Under the pieces are notes generated by a model. That model made no database searches. It was not told the DNA's origin and saw only the letters and a program-made list of their open reading frames with translations. A program made the position numbers and the translations under genes. A stretch of 22,180 nt of DNA from Paenibacillus sp. oral taxon 786 str. D14 (lineage in GTDB: Bacteria; Bacillota; Bacilli; Paenibacillales; Paenibacillaceae). Positions 6,239 through 13,121 of the stretch are shown piece after piece. The DNA lies in assembly GCF_000159955.1 (NCBI RefSeq), contig NZ_GG695971.1, forward strand, positions 134,007-156,186, read 5' to 3'. The number at the start of each line of letters is the position of its first letter. The first letter of the stretch is position 1.

Positions 6239-7744
6239 TTATCCCAAATGTTGCCCTTCAGATTCTTTCACGGACGGTTGTACGTTTTCTGTCATTCCTC
6301 TGGTTCTTCTCGCCTTTGCTTCGCCTCGGCGATTTGGCATGAAGATCGTCACCGCCAGGATCACGATGCTCAGGATTCCCATGCAAAGATAAGCGTCGTT
6401 GGTTCCTAGAATGGTCGACATCTCTTTCAGCTGTGCCTTAGACAAGGTTTGACCGGAATGCATCAGCTCGGCGGCATGACTTTTGGTTCGCGTGGTATAA
6501 ATGGTGACCACCAAGGCTGTTCCGATCGCACCGGCGACCTGACGGACCGTATTCGTTACGGCCGAACCGTGGGCATTTAACTGCTTCGGCAGAGCGTTGA
6601 GTCCCGCGGTATTCAGCGGCATCGTTAAGAAGCTCAAGCCGATGCGCAGTACAATCGTACGGAATACCAGGTACGTATACGACGTGGTTTCCGTTAAATG
6701 CGTAACGCCCCAAATCGCCGGAATCGTAAACAACAGCCCGATAATCGCAATCGGCTTGACCCCGAATTTATCCAGCAAACGTCCGGAAACCGGCGACAAT
6801 AACGCATTAATTAAAGCCCCTGGCAGCAGCAGCAAGCCGGTGTCCAGCACCGAGAAGCTCCGACTGGTCTGCAAGTAAATCGGCAACAGGATCATATCCG
6901 CATACATGACCATCATAATCATAATGCTGATGATTGTGGTGACGGAGAACATCTTTTCCGTAAAGACTCGCAAATCCATCAGGGGTACAGATGAAGTAAG
7001 CTGACGCCAGCAGAACATCAACAGGAAAATACCGCCGACAATCAGGCACACCAGCACTTCAGCACTTCCCCAGCCTTTATTCCCTGCATTGCTGAAGCCA
7101 AAGAGAAGACCGCCGAACCCCAGCGTCGAGTAGACAATGCTGACAAGGTCCAGCTTAGGTTTCGAGGTCTCCGACACATTCACCATATATTTCAACGCTA
7201 ACGGAATAACGATCGCAACCAGCGGCAGCATTCCGATAAAAATCCACCGCCAGGAAAAATGTTCAATCACTAAGCCAGCCAAGGTCGGGCCAATCGCCGG
7301 GGCAAAGATCATCGCGAGACCGATGAGTCCCATCGCTGCGCCGCGCCCTTCCTTCGGGAAGATCACCATCACGACCATCATCAACAGCGGCATGATAATG
7401 CCCGCCCCTGCGGCTTGAATCAACCGCCCCGTTAATAGAAACGGAAAGCTGGGAGCGACGGCGCTAATGAACGTTCCGGCGAGCAGCAAGAGCATGGAGC
7501 TAATGAACAACTGCCTGGTCGTGAATCGTTGCATCAGAAAAGCTGTAATCGGCACGAGGATCCCGTTCACCAGCATGAAGCCGGTAATCAGCCATTGCAC
7601 GGTCGTGGCCGAAATGGCGAATTCCTTCATTAAGTCGGGCAAGGCGACATTCAGGATCGTTTGGTTCAAGATCGATAAGAACGAGCCCAAGAGCAGGACG
7701 GGCATCAGGATTTTTTTATTCACATTTGGTGTTGCGGTGTTCAC
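6239..7744 (-). CDS. DHA2-family (EmrB/QacA type) MFS multidrug efflux pump
   Basis: A 501-aa proton-coupled drug exporter of the 14-helix DHA2 family, in the cytoplasmic membrane. Family features are visible in order: the first helix LLGSFLSILNQTILNVALPDLM with the D1-type NVALPD motif, WLITGFMLVNGILVPITAFLMQRF (motif A region), GRLIQAAGAGIIMPLL, and the antiporter motif C region AIGPTLAGLVIEHFSWRWIF. The C-terminal tail after the last helix is short and polar. GTG at 7744 follows AAAGGAG with suitable spacing. It is divergent from the TetR gene at 7933, the usual layout for a repressor-controlled pump, and a palindrome (7775-7789) lies between the likely promoter and the start. Substrates cannot be predicted. 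Confidence 0.92.
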   Translation of the reverse strand: MNTATPNVNKKILMPVLLLGSFLSILNQTILNVALPDLMKEFAISATTVQWLITGFMLVNGILVPITAFLMQRFTTRQLFISSMLLLLAGTFISAVAPSFPFLLTGRLIQAAGAGIIMPLLMMVVMVIFPKEGRGAAMGLIGLAMIFAPAIGPTLAGLVIEHFSWRWIFIGMLPLVAIVIPLALKYMVNVSETSKPKLDLVSIVYSTLGFGGLLFGFSNAGNKGWGSAEVLVCLIVGGIFLLMFCWRQLTSSVPLMDLRVFTEKMFSVTTIISIMIMMVMYADMILLPIYLQTSRSFSVLDTGLLLLPGALINALLSPVSGRLLDKFGVKPIAIIGLLFTIPAIWGVTHLTETTSYTYLVFRTIVLRIGLSFLTMPLNTAGLNALPKQLNAHGSAVTNTVRQVAGAIGTALVVTIYTTRTKSHAAELMHSGQTLSKAQLKEMSTILGTNDAYLCMGILSIVILAVTIFMPNRRGEAKARRTRGMTENVQPSVKESEGQHLG

Positions 7745-7774
7745 GGTGTTGCTCCTTTCACAAAGGGGAATTCA

Positions 7775-7789
7775 TTGACGGGTAGTCAA
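7775..7789. promoter_or_regulatory. Palindrome, candidate TetR operator for the MFS gene
   Basis: TTGAC-GGGTA-GTCAA is a perfect 5-5-5 inverted repeat. On the minus strand it falls just downstream of the expected transcription start set by the promoter-like pair at 7808-7836. A second palindrome lies near the regulator gene (7873-7883). Confidence 0.4.
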
Positions 7790-7807
7790 GTAATTGATAT
7801 TCTGTCG

Positions 7808-7836
7808 ATAAAAAATACTACCACGCAACGATTCAA
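7808..7836 (-). promoter_or_regulatory. Possible promoter of the MFS gene
   Basis: On the minus strand TTGAAT (7831-7836) and TTTTAT (7808-7813) are 17 bases apart, about 65 bases upstream of the GTG start. Confidence 0.4.
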
Positions 7837-7872
7837 AAGACCATTTACACATTCCGCCGAAGTGTAGACTAA

Positions 7873-7883
7873 TCAACAGTTGA
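7873..7883. promoter_or_regulatory. Palindrome upstream of the tetR-type gene
   Basis: TCAAC-A-GTTGA is a perfect inverted repeat 49 bases upstream of the regulator start. It shares the GTTGA/TCAAC character of 7775-7789 (TTGAC/GTCAA) but not the exact sequence, so it may be a second operator. Confidence 0.3.
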
Positions 7884-7932
7884 CCGGGTCTGTGTTGAAT
7901 AATTTGCAGATGATCGTCAAAGGAGAAACGAA

Positions 7933-8502
7933 ATGTCGAGCAATAAGGAGCGCAAGGTAGACCCCCGCGTCATTCGGACCAAGCGAATGTTCCGGGAGGC
8001 GTTGATCGCATTGCTGCAAGAGAACACCGATCTGCGCAAAGTCACCGTGCAAGGCTTGGCCGATCGGGCGGGGTTAAACCGCGCTACGTTTTACTTGCAT
8101 TATCGCGATGTGGAGGATTTGCTGGAGCAGCTGACGAAGGAAGTGTTAGACGAGTTGGCCCGGAGAATTCACCCGCTCACCGAGAGCGGCCCGACGAAGG
8201 ACAACAATCCGCTCGTTTCCTTCCTGGAGGAGATTTACGAGAACGCGGCGTTATTCCAAGTGCTGCTCGAAAATAAAGAGTTCCGCCATCAACTGTTCGA
8301 GATCATGATGAACATCGTTTCGACGCGGCGGGAGCGCAGGAAGCCGGCAGATCCCTCCAAGCAAGTTCCGATAGAGGTCATTGCCGCATCGACGCTGGGG
8401 ATCGTCACCTGGTGGATTGAGGAAGGTACCCCTTATAGTCCGAGCTATCTAGCGAACCAAATCAATCAATTGTATCGAAGAAGCAGTCCATCGAAGGCTT
8501 GA
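7933..8502 (+). CDS. TetR/AcrR-family transcriptional regulator
   Basis: A 189-aa repressor-type protein. The N-terminal DNA-binding domain spans about residues 10-60: RVIRTKRMFREALIALL, then the helix-turn-helix VTVQGLADRAGLNRATFYLHYRDVEDLL, which matches the TetR signature closely. The C-terminal ligand domain contains VSFLEEIYENAALFQVLLENKEFRHQL and IAASTLGIVTWWIEEG, like the TetR C-terminal domain common in Bacillales. AAAGGAG precedes the ATG at 7933. It is divergent from the efflux gene and very probably controls it by binding the shared intergenic region. It is also only 62 bases upstream of the isomerase/acetyltransferase/kinase operon in the same direction, so it may be co-transcribed with that operon. 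Confidence 0.92.
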   Translation: MSSNKERKVDPRVIRTKRMFREALIALLQENTDLRKVTVQGLADRAGLNRATFYLHYRDVEDLLEQLTKEVLDELARRIHPLTESGPTKDNNPLVSFLEEIYENAALFQVLLENKEFRHQLFEIMMNIVSTRRERRKPADPSKQVPIEVIAASTLGIVTWWIEEGTPYSPSYLANQINQLYRRSSPSKA

Positions 8503-8564
8503 GGGTCATGTTGAGCGTGCTCTATCGTTTACCTATGGGATATGAGAAAAAGGAGGAGAGGCAA

Positions 8565-9386
8565 GTGTCGGCAGGGATTTTGGCGCATTTGTTGGGGAAG
8601 CAGCCTTTTCGGGAGCTGGCGGAGAAGGTGGCCGCCTATGAATTTCCTTATGTGCAGTTGGCGTTGTCCAAAGCCATTTCGGACGTGGATTGCTCGCTGG
8701 GCAAATTAAGCCCGGGCTTGGCTTCTGAGATCGGCGGCGCGTTTGCGGACCACCGTGTGCGGATCGCCGTGCTGGGCTGTTATGCCAGCCTGATCGACTT
8801 GGATGAGGAGAGCTACCGGCACAATGTGGACCGGTTCAAGGAGCATCTGCGCCATGCGCGGCATTTTGGTGCGCCGATCGTGGCGACGGAGGTTGGCAAG
8901 CCGGCGGACCCGGAACGATTGCCGGAGTATTGGGTGCGCCTCAACCGCGCATTGGAGGAGCTGGTCGATGAAGCCGAACGCTGGGGCGTCACCATCGGCC
9001 TTGAAGCGGCCCAAGGGCACTTGATCGACTCGCCAGAGACGATGGCGCAAACGCTGGAACGCTTCCCCTCCTCCTGTGTGGGCGTCGTTCTCGACCCATG
9101 CAATTTGATGAATGCCGCTAACTTCGACCGCCAGGACGAAGTGATCCAGACGGCCTTCGATCTGCTGGGCTCGTGCATCGTCAGCGCCCATGCCAAGGAT
9201 CTGCGACGCGGCGCAAACGGCGAATTGATAGAAACCGCCGCAGGATTAGGGGAGCTGAACTACCCGCTGTTTTGGAGGCTGCTGGAGCAGCATAAGCCCC
9301 TTAGCTTCGTGACACTGGAGGCGGTGACGGAGGAGCAGTGTGCTGAAGCAGCAAGGTTTGTACGAGAGGGGAGAGGCCAAGGATGA
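8565..9386 (+). CDS. Sugar phosphate isomerase/epimerase family TIM-barrel protein
   Basis: A 273-aa protein of the AP-endonuclease-2/xylose-isomerase-like TIM-barrel family, whose members isomerise or epimerise sugars, or dehydrate inositol derivatives, with a divalent metal. The expected metal ligands fit: Glu147 in IGLEAAQGH, Asp177 in VLDPCN, His209 in SAHAKD and Glu252 in TLEAV. The GTG at 8565 is chosen as start because AAGGAGG (8550-8556) lies 8 bases upstream. The frame is open back to 8499, but that start has no ribosome site. It overlaps the next gene by 4 bases (ATGA), so the two are translationally coupled. The substrate is unknown; the partners (acetyltransferase and HprK-like kinase) hint at a sugar or amino-sugar pathway, which is inference. 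Confidence 0.85.
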   Translation: MSAGILAHLLGKQPFRELAEKVAAYEFPYVQLALSKAISDVDCSLGKLSPGLASEIGGAFADHRVRIAVLGCYASLIDLDEESYRHNVDRFKEHLRHARHFGAPIVATEVGKPADPERLPEYWVRLNRALEELVDEAERWGVTIGLEAAQGHLIDSPETMAQTLERFPSSCVGVVLDPCNLMNAANFDRQDEVIQTAFDLLGSCIVSAHAKDLRRGANGELIETAAGLGELNYPLFWRLLEQHKPLSFVTLEAVTEEQCAEAARFVREGRGQG

Positions 9387-10177
9387 GGCATACGAAAGAG
9401 AGTTTAATCCGCCAACTGGAGGCCCTAGGGTTGGACAGTGCAGGAACCGTGCTAGTCCATTCCTCCATGAAAAGCCTAGGTGAGGTAGAGGGCGGCGCAG
9501 ATACAGTTTTGGATGCGTTTTCAGAGTATATGTCGCAGGGGCTGCTGGTGTTCCCCACGCATACTTGGTCATATATCAATAAGGATCGCCCCCGATTTGA
9601 GGTGGAGCATTCGCCGGTGTGCGTTGGCATTCTGCCGGAGCTGTTCCGCAAGAGACCCGGCGTCATCCGGTCGTGGCATCCCACCCATTCGGTCGCCGCG
9701 TTAGGATGGGACGCTAAGGCGTTTACGGCGGAGGATCATCTGTTTGATACGCCTTGTGCCCGAGGATCCTCGTGGGGGAAGCTGCTCGACCGCAAAGCGA
9801 CAATTCTGCTCGTTGGGGTCGATTTGAGACGGAATACCTTCATCCATGGGGTCGAGGAGTGGGTGGATATCCCGGGAAGACTCACGGACGATCACGAAAT
9901 GTTGTACACAATCACGCCGGACGGTGCAGAAATTCCGGTCCCTTCCCGCAGACATTGCGGGTTGCCTTGGTCGGAGCATTTTTGGAAGGTGGAAGAAGTG
10001 CTTGAGCATCGAGGTGCCTTGCGCAAGGGGAAATTGGGAGATGCCGTGGTACGGGTCTGCGATGCGGCCGGCGTGGCGGAAGTGATTACGGAAATGTTGA
10101 AGGAGGAGCCGGATTTGTTCTCCGATAACGAACCGCTTAAAGATCCGGGACGCTGGATGGGGAGCCGATCAGAATGA
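9383..10177 (+). CDS. AAC(3)-family N-acetyltransferase
   Basis: A 264-aa member of the aminoglycoside 3-N-acetyltransferase family (YokD-like), which transfers acetyl from acetyl-CoA to an amine. Family motifs are clear: VLVHSSMKSLG (about 23-33), LLVFPTHTW (54-62), SWHPTHSVAALG with the conserved His (97-108), FDTPCARGSSWGKLL (121-135), LVGV (143-146) and FIHGVEEW (153-160). The length matches the family. Many chromosomal members in Bacillales do not give drug resistance, so calling it a resistance gene is not justified from sequence. Its ATG overlaps the isomerase stop, and its own stop overlaps ATG 10174, so it is the middle gene of a tightly coupled operon. Confidence 0.9.
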   Translation: MRHTKESLIRQLEALGLDSAGTVLVHSSMKSLGEVEGGADTVLDAFSEYMSQGLLVFPTHTWSYINKDRPRFEVEHSPVCVGILPELFRKRPGVIRSWHPTHSVAALGWDAKAFTAEDHLFDTPCARGSSWGKLLDRKATILLVGVDLRRNTFIHGVEEWVDIPGRLTDDHEMLYTITPDGAEIPVPSRRHCGLPWSEHFWKVEEVLEHRGALRKGKLGDAVVRVCDAAGVAEVITEMLKEEPDLFSDNEPLKDPGRWMGSRSE

Positions 10178-10197
10178 ACCGGAAGGAGGAGAATCAG

Positions 10198-11115
10198 ATG
10201 AAGACGATCACCGTACAGAAGTTGGTGGATACGTTTAAGTTGGAAGTGCTTGCCGGGGAGGAACGGATGGATCGTGAGATCACGCGACCTCGGACGCATC
10301 GGCCGGGGCTGGAGTTCGTGGGATATTTCGATTTTTTTCCAATGAATCGGGTGCAGGTGTTGGGCCGTAAGGAGATCAACTACCTCTTGACGTTAAGCGT
10401 GGAGGAACGCAAGCTGCGGATCGGGAACATCGTGAAATATCACCCTCCGTGCTTTATCGTGACGTCCGGGCAGCAGGAGATTCCATATTTAGAGCTGTAC
10501 TGCGAGGAGGAAGGCATTCCGTTGCTGCGTACGGAAGAGACAGCGACGGAGTTTATCGCCAAGCTGGACAGTTATTTGGTTAAGGCGCTGGCTCCGGAGA
10601 TCTCGATCCATGGGGTGTGCGTGAACGTCTCGGGGATCGGCATCCTGCTACGCGGCAAGTCTGGCATCGGCAAGAGCGAAACAGCGCATACCCTGATTCG
10701 CAGAGGGCACCGTTTGGTCGCAGACGATATTGTCGTGTTAAAAAAATTAAGCCCAACCACGCTGCTCGGAACCCATAACGAAACGACCCGCGAATTCCTG
10801 GCTCTACGCAGCATCGGGCTGATCAACGTGGTACGGCAGTATGGACGTCGGGCTTTTCAGGATGAGACACGGATTGTCTTGGATATCGAGCTGGTGCCGT
10901 GGCAGGAACATGCCCTCAACAACGAACTGGAGACGGTGCCGCAGTGTACGGAATACTTAGGGGTCCAAATCCCGCACATCGAAATCCAGCTCCAACCCGG
11001 CCGGGATGTCGCCGGCCTGATCGAGGCCGCTGCGAACAACTGGTACCTGAAGCAGCTCGGCTACAGCGCTGTGGATGAGTTTATGAAACGGATCGAGGAG
11101 GAGATGGGGTCGTAG
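10198..11115 (+). CDS. HprK-like kinase/phosphorylase paralogue with altered active site
   Basis: A 305-aa protein similar over its full length to HPr(Ser) kinase/phosphorylase, which phosphorylates Ser46 of HPr to control carbon catabolite repression. The N-terminal domain has RPGLEFVGYFDFF and RVQVLGRKE. The catalytic domain has the IHG His (138), Walker A GKSGIGKSE (153-161), HRLVADD (171-177) and PGRDVAGLIEAAANN. With this start the numbering runs parallel to B. subtilis HprK. The HprK signature LEIRGLGIINV reads LALRSIGLINV here: Glu202, a Mg ligand, is Ala, and Gly205 is Ser. The conserved Arg near 243 also seems absent. The ATG at 10198 has AAGGAGG 8 bases upstream; ATG 10174 overlaps the previous stop. 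Canonical hprK usually adjoins lgt, which is missing here, so this is probably a second copy with a changed role. I give no symbol for that reason. Confidence 0.85.
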   Translation: MKTITVQKLVDTFKLEVLAGEERMDREITRPRTHRPGLEFVGYFDFFPMNRVQVLGRKEINYLLTLSVEERKLRIGNIVKYHPPCFIVTSGQQEIPYLELYCEEEGIPLLRTEETATEFIAKLDSYLVKALAPEISIHGVCVNVSGIGILLRGKSGIGKSETAHTLIRRGHRLVADDIVVLKKLSPTTLLGTHNETTREFLALRSIGLINVVRQYGRRAFQDETRIVLDIELVPWQEHALNNELETVPQCTEYLGVQIPHIEIQLQPGRDVAGLIEAAANNWYLKQLGYSAVDEFMKRIEEEMGS

Positions 11116-11181
11116 GGGCTGCTGGCGAGCTCCTATGATCCCAACGAACCCAATGGTGAGTGAGGGAGGTTCAACGCAAAG

Positions 11182-11592
11182 ATGATGTGGAAAGTGAATG
11201 GAGTTAGCGTGCTGTATGCTTTTTCCCTATTTGTTCAAGTGGAGCTTCTGATGAATGTGTATCGGCTTGAAAGAGTTACCGGAATCGCCCATATGGATCG
11301 TTATGTACCTGTGGCGGTGTTCCTGCTCATTGTTCTGTTCTCCATCCTCGCTTATGTTCTGACGAAGTTCCAGCGAAGCCCGGGGAAACGAAAATACCTG
11401 GCAACGATCTTGTGGATTCCTTATTTCCTGCTATTCATCAAAGGGTTTGCCTCCGCCTATCCGATCACCGATCCCCAAGAGGTGCCGCTTCCGGGGATGG
11501 GGTTGGTCATGATCGCTGCGTGTGGATTGTATCCGTTTTATATTGCGGGTTTGACGTTTTGTGCGGATCTTAGAGCAAGAGAGGTCTGGTAG
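11182..11592 (+). CDS. Small multi-helix membrane protein, unknown
   Basis: A 136-aa protein with about four predicted membrane helices: VSVLYAFSLFVQVELLMNVY, VPVAVFLLIVLFSILAYVL, ILWIPYFLLFIKGFASAY and MGLVMIAACGLYPFYIAGL. Short charged loops (KFQRSPGKRKY) separate them. I recognise no family. GGAGG lies 12 bases before the first ATG, a little far. It follows the HprK-like gene by 66 bases in the same direction with no clear terminator between, so it may be the last gene of that operon. Confidence 0.6.
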   Translation: MMWKVNGVSVLYAFSLFVQVELLMNVYRLERVTGIAHMDRYVPVAVFLLIVLFSILAYVLTKFQRSPGKRKYLATILWIPYFLLFIKGFASAYPITDPQEVPLPGMGLVMIAACGLYPFYIAGLTFCADLRAREVW

Positions 11593-11631
11593 TGTTTGGC
11601 GAGGTTTAGTATTAAGCAGTAAGAAATGGGT

Positions 11632-11862
11632 TCAGAGGTTCACAATTTTGGGGGATTTTGTCTCTCTGAAGAGGACGATCGTATAGGACCTTTTCATCAC
11701 CAGGCTTTTGGCGCTGTAATTGGGAATATAGTTTAGTTCGGCGGCGATTTTTTCAATCCACTCACGAGTCTCTTTTTTGATCAGCGGGTTTCCGTTCAGC
11801 GCTCTTGATACGGTGGTATGCGAGACGCCGGCGACCCGCGCGATATCTTTAATAGTAACCAT
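11632..11862 (-). pseudogene. Truncated LacI-family regulator (DNA-binding domain only)
   Basis: A 76-codon frame. Residues 1-61 are an intact LacI helix-turn-helix and hinge: TIKDIARVAGVSHTTVSRALNG, IEKIAAELNYIPNYSAKSLV and KRSYTIVLF. It then changes to an unrelated tail (RETKSPKIVNL) and stops. The whole sugar-binding domain (about 270 aa) is missing and no remnant was seen downstream on this strand. ATG at 11862 has a GAGGTG ribosome site, so a free DNA-binding domain could still be made. It points away from rbsR, and the operator at 11961-11978 lies between them. It looks like the eroded end of an earlier sugar locus cut by the arrival of the ribose operon. Confidence 0.8.
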
Positions 11863-11887
11863 GGCACCTCGCTAAAAACGAAGATTA

Positions 11888-11931
11888 CAACCTGCTGTTT
11901 GTGGATTCGACAAGCCGGGTTGCTTTTTTTT
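11888..11931 (+). terminator. Possible terminator before the ribose operon
   Basis: CAACC (11888-11892) pairs with GGTTG (11918-11922), with an inner GCT/AGC pair, followed by C and eight T. The stem is interrupted and the loop is long. It would insulate the ribose operon from upstream transcription. Confidence 0.4.
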
Positions 11932-11960
11932 CGCCGGCATGGTATATTTACAGCAAGAAA

Positions 11961-11978
11961 TGTGGTACCGTTACCACA
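11961..11978. promoter_or_regulatory. LacI-type operator 1 upstream of the ribose operon
   Basis: TGTGGTACCGTTACCACA is a near-perfect palindrome with the central CG typical of LacI/GalR-family sites. It nearly matches the site at 12040-12057. The inner 14 bases also resemble a cre site for CcpA, but with mismatches, so RbsR is the likelier partner. Confidence 0.7.
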
Positions 11979-12039
11979 TTCAAATAACAAATCTTAATTC
12001 TATATGTATAAATTTTCCGTAATATGTTATTTAAATTTT

Positions 12040-12057
12040 TGTGGTACCGATACCATG
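12040..12057. promoter_or_regulatory. LacI-type operator 2 adjacent to rbsR
   Basis: TGTGGTACCGATACCATG shares 15 of 18 bases with operator 1, whose centre is 79 bp away. It sits just upstream of the rbsR ribosome site (GGGAGGG, 12067-12073). Two sites at this distance could allow looping or tight autoregulation. Confidence 0.65.
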
Positions 12058-12079
12058 TTTAGCGGCGGGAGGGATTGTT

Positions 12080-13084
12080 ATCGCAACGATTCGTGATGTG
12101 GCCAAATTGGCTGGCGTGTCCGTCTCGACCGTATCGCGTTATTTGAACAAAAGCGGTTATGTCAACGCGGAAACGCAGCGGTCGATCAAAGCCGCGATCG
12201 AGAAGCTCGATTATGCGCCGAATCAGGTGGCGCGGGGGCTGGCCGGAAAGAAGACGAAGACGATTGCGCTCATTTTGCCGGATATTTCGAACCTGTTTTT
12301 CTCGGATCTGGCCCGAGCGGTGGAGGACGTCGCCGCCACTTACGGATATACGGTGATTTTGGGCAATTCGGACGATCAGGGGGATAAGGAAAGACGATAT
12401 ATCGAAACGCTCAAGAAGAAATATATCGACGGCTTTATTTTCGCTTCCCAGACGTTTGGACCCGGCGATGCGGAAATGCTGACCAAGCTCGGCATTCCTT
12501 ACGTTTGCCTGGACCGCGGCCCGTCGGAGCAAAGCTCCAGCGTCGTCCGATCAAAAAACAAAGAAGGCGCGGAGATGGCGGTTCGGCATCTGCTTGAGAT
12601 CGGCTGCCGGAAAATCGCCCACATCTACGGCCCGCAGCATTTGATCACCGGAAAGGAGCGGCTGATCGGCTTTGAAGAGGAGGTGCAGCGGTTTAATTGG
12701 TACACGCCGACCTTGCTTGAAGAAGGCGACTTTCGGATTCGCGGCGGGATGAACGCGACCGAGCGGCTGATGCGGCGTCACCCTGATATCGACGGCATTT
12801 TTGCAGGCAACGATCTGATGGCGATCGGCGCATTGAAAGCGCTTAACCGCATGGGCATCAAAGTTGGCAAGCAGGTGGCGCTGTGCGGCTTCGACGGCAT
12901 CCAGACGACGGAAATTACGGTGCCCGAGCTGACGACGATCGCGCAGCCGATTTATGAAATGGGCGCGCTGATTTCGCGCCTGCTGATCAAGAAGATCGAA
13001 GGCACGCTGGAGGAGGATCGGCTTTACGAGCTTGACGTGAAGCTGATCGCCAGAGACTCGACGTTGGCGTTTGATCCTAAATAA
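12080..13084 (+). CDS. rbsR: LacI-family repressor of the ribose operon; apparent ATC start
   Basis: A LacI/GalR-family repressor of about 334 aa at the head of the ribose genes. The DNA-binding domain reads TIRDVAKLAGVSVSTVSRYLN, then the hinge APNQVARGLAGKKTKTIALILPD, then a periplasmic-binding-protein-like ligand domain with FFSDLARAVEDVAATYGY, GIPYVCLDRG, IDGIFAGNDLMAIGAL and GFDGIQTTEI. The protein should begin (M)ATIRDVAKLAG, but the codon at that place is ATC (12080-12082), with GGGAGGG seven to eight bases upstream. The only other in-frame candidate upstream, GTG 12041, lies inside operator 2 and has no ribosome site. Either ATC is used as a rare start, a G was mutated to C, or the base is a sequencing error. 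Ribose or ribose phosphate is the likely effector, inferred from the neighbours. Confidence 0.85.
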   Translation: MATIRDVAKLAGVSVSTVSRYLNKSGYVNAETQRSIKAAIEKLDYAPNQVARGLAGKKTKTIALILPDISNLFFSDLARAVEDVAATYGYTVILGNSDDQGDKERRYIETLKKKYIDGFIFASQTFGPGDAEMLTKLGIPYVCLDRGPSEQSSSVVRSKNKEGAEMAVRHLLEIGCRKIAHIYGPQHLITGKERLIGFEEEVQRFNWYTPTLLEEGDFRIRGGMNATERLMRRHPDIDGIFAGNDLMAIGALKALNRMGIKVGKQVALCGFDGIQTTEITVPELTTIAQPIYEMGALISRLLIKKIEGTLEEDRLYELDVKLIARDSTLAFDPK

Positions 13085-13121
13085 GATAAAGATACCCAAT
13101 TTTCAGGAAGGATAGAGTGCG

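Noticed and set aside
9383..10177. Aminoglycoside resistance gene
   Set aside because: The family match is clear, but chromosomal members often have no resistance role, and the operon context points to metabolism.
10198..11115. The canonical hprK of the organism
   Set aside because: No lgt neighbour, changed signature residues and an unrelated operon make a paralogue more likely, though a genome search is needed.
11796..11990. A 64-codon minus-strand frame before the LacI fragment
   Set aside because: It runs through operator 1 and the possible terminator and overlaps the LacI fragment in another frame.
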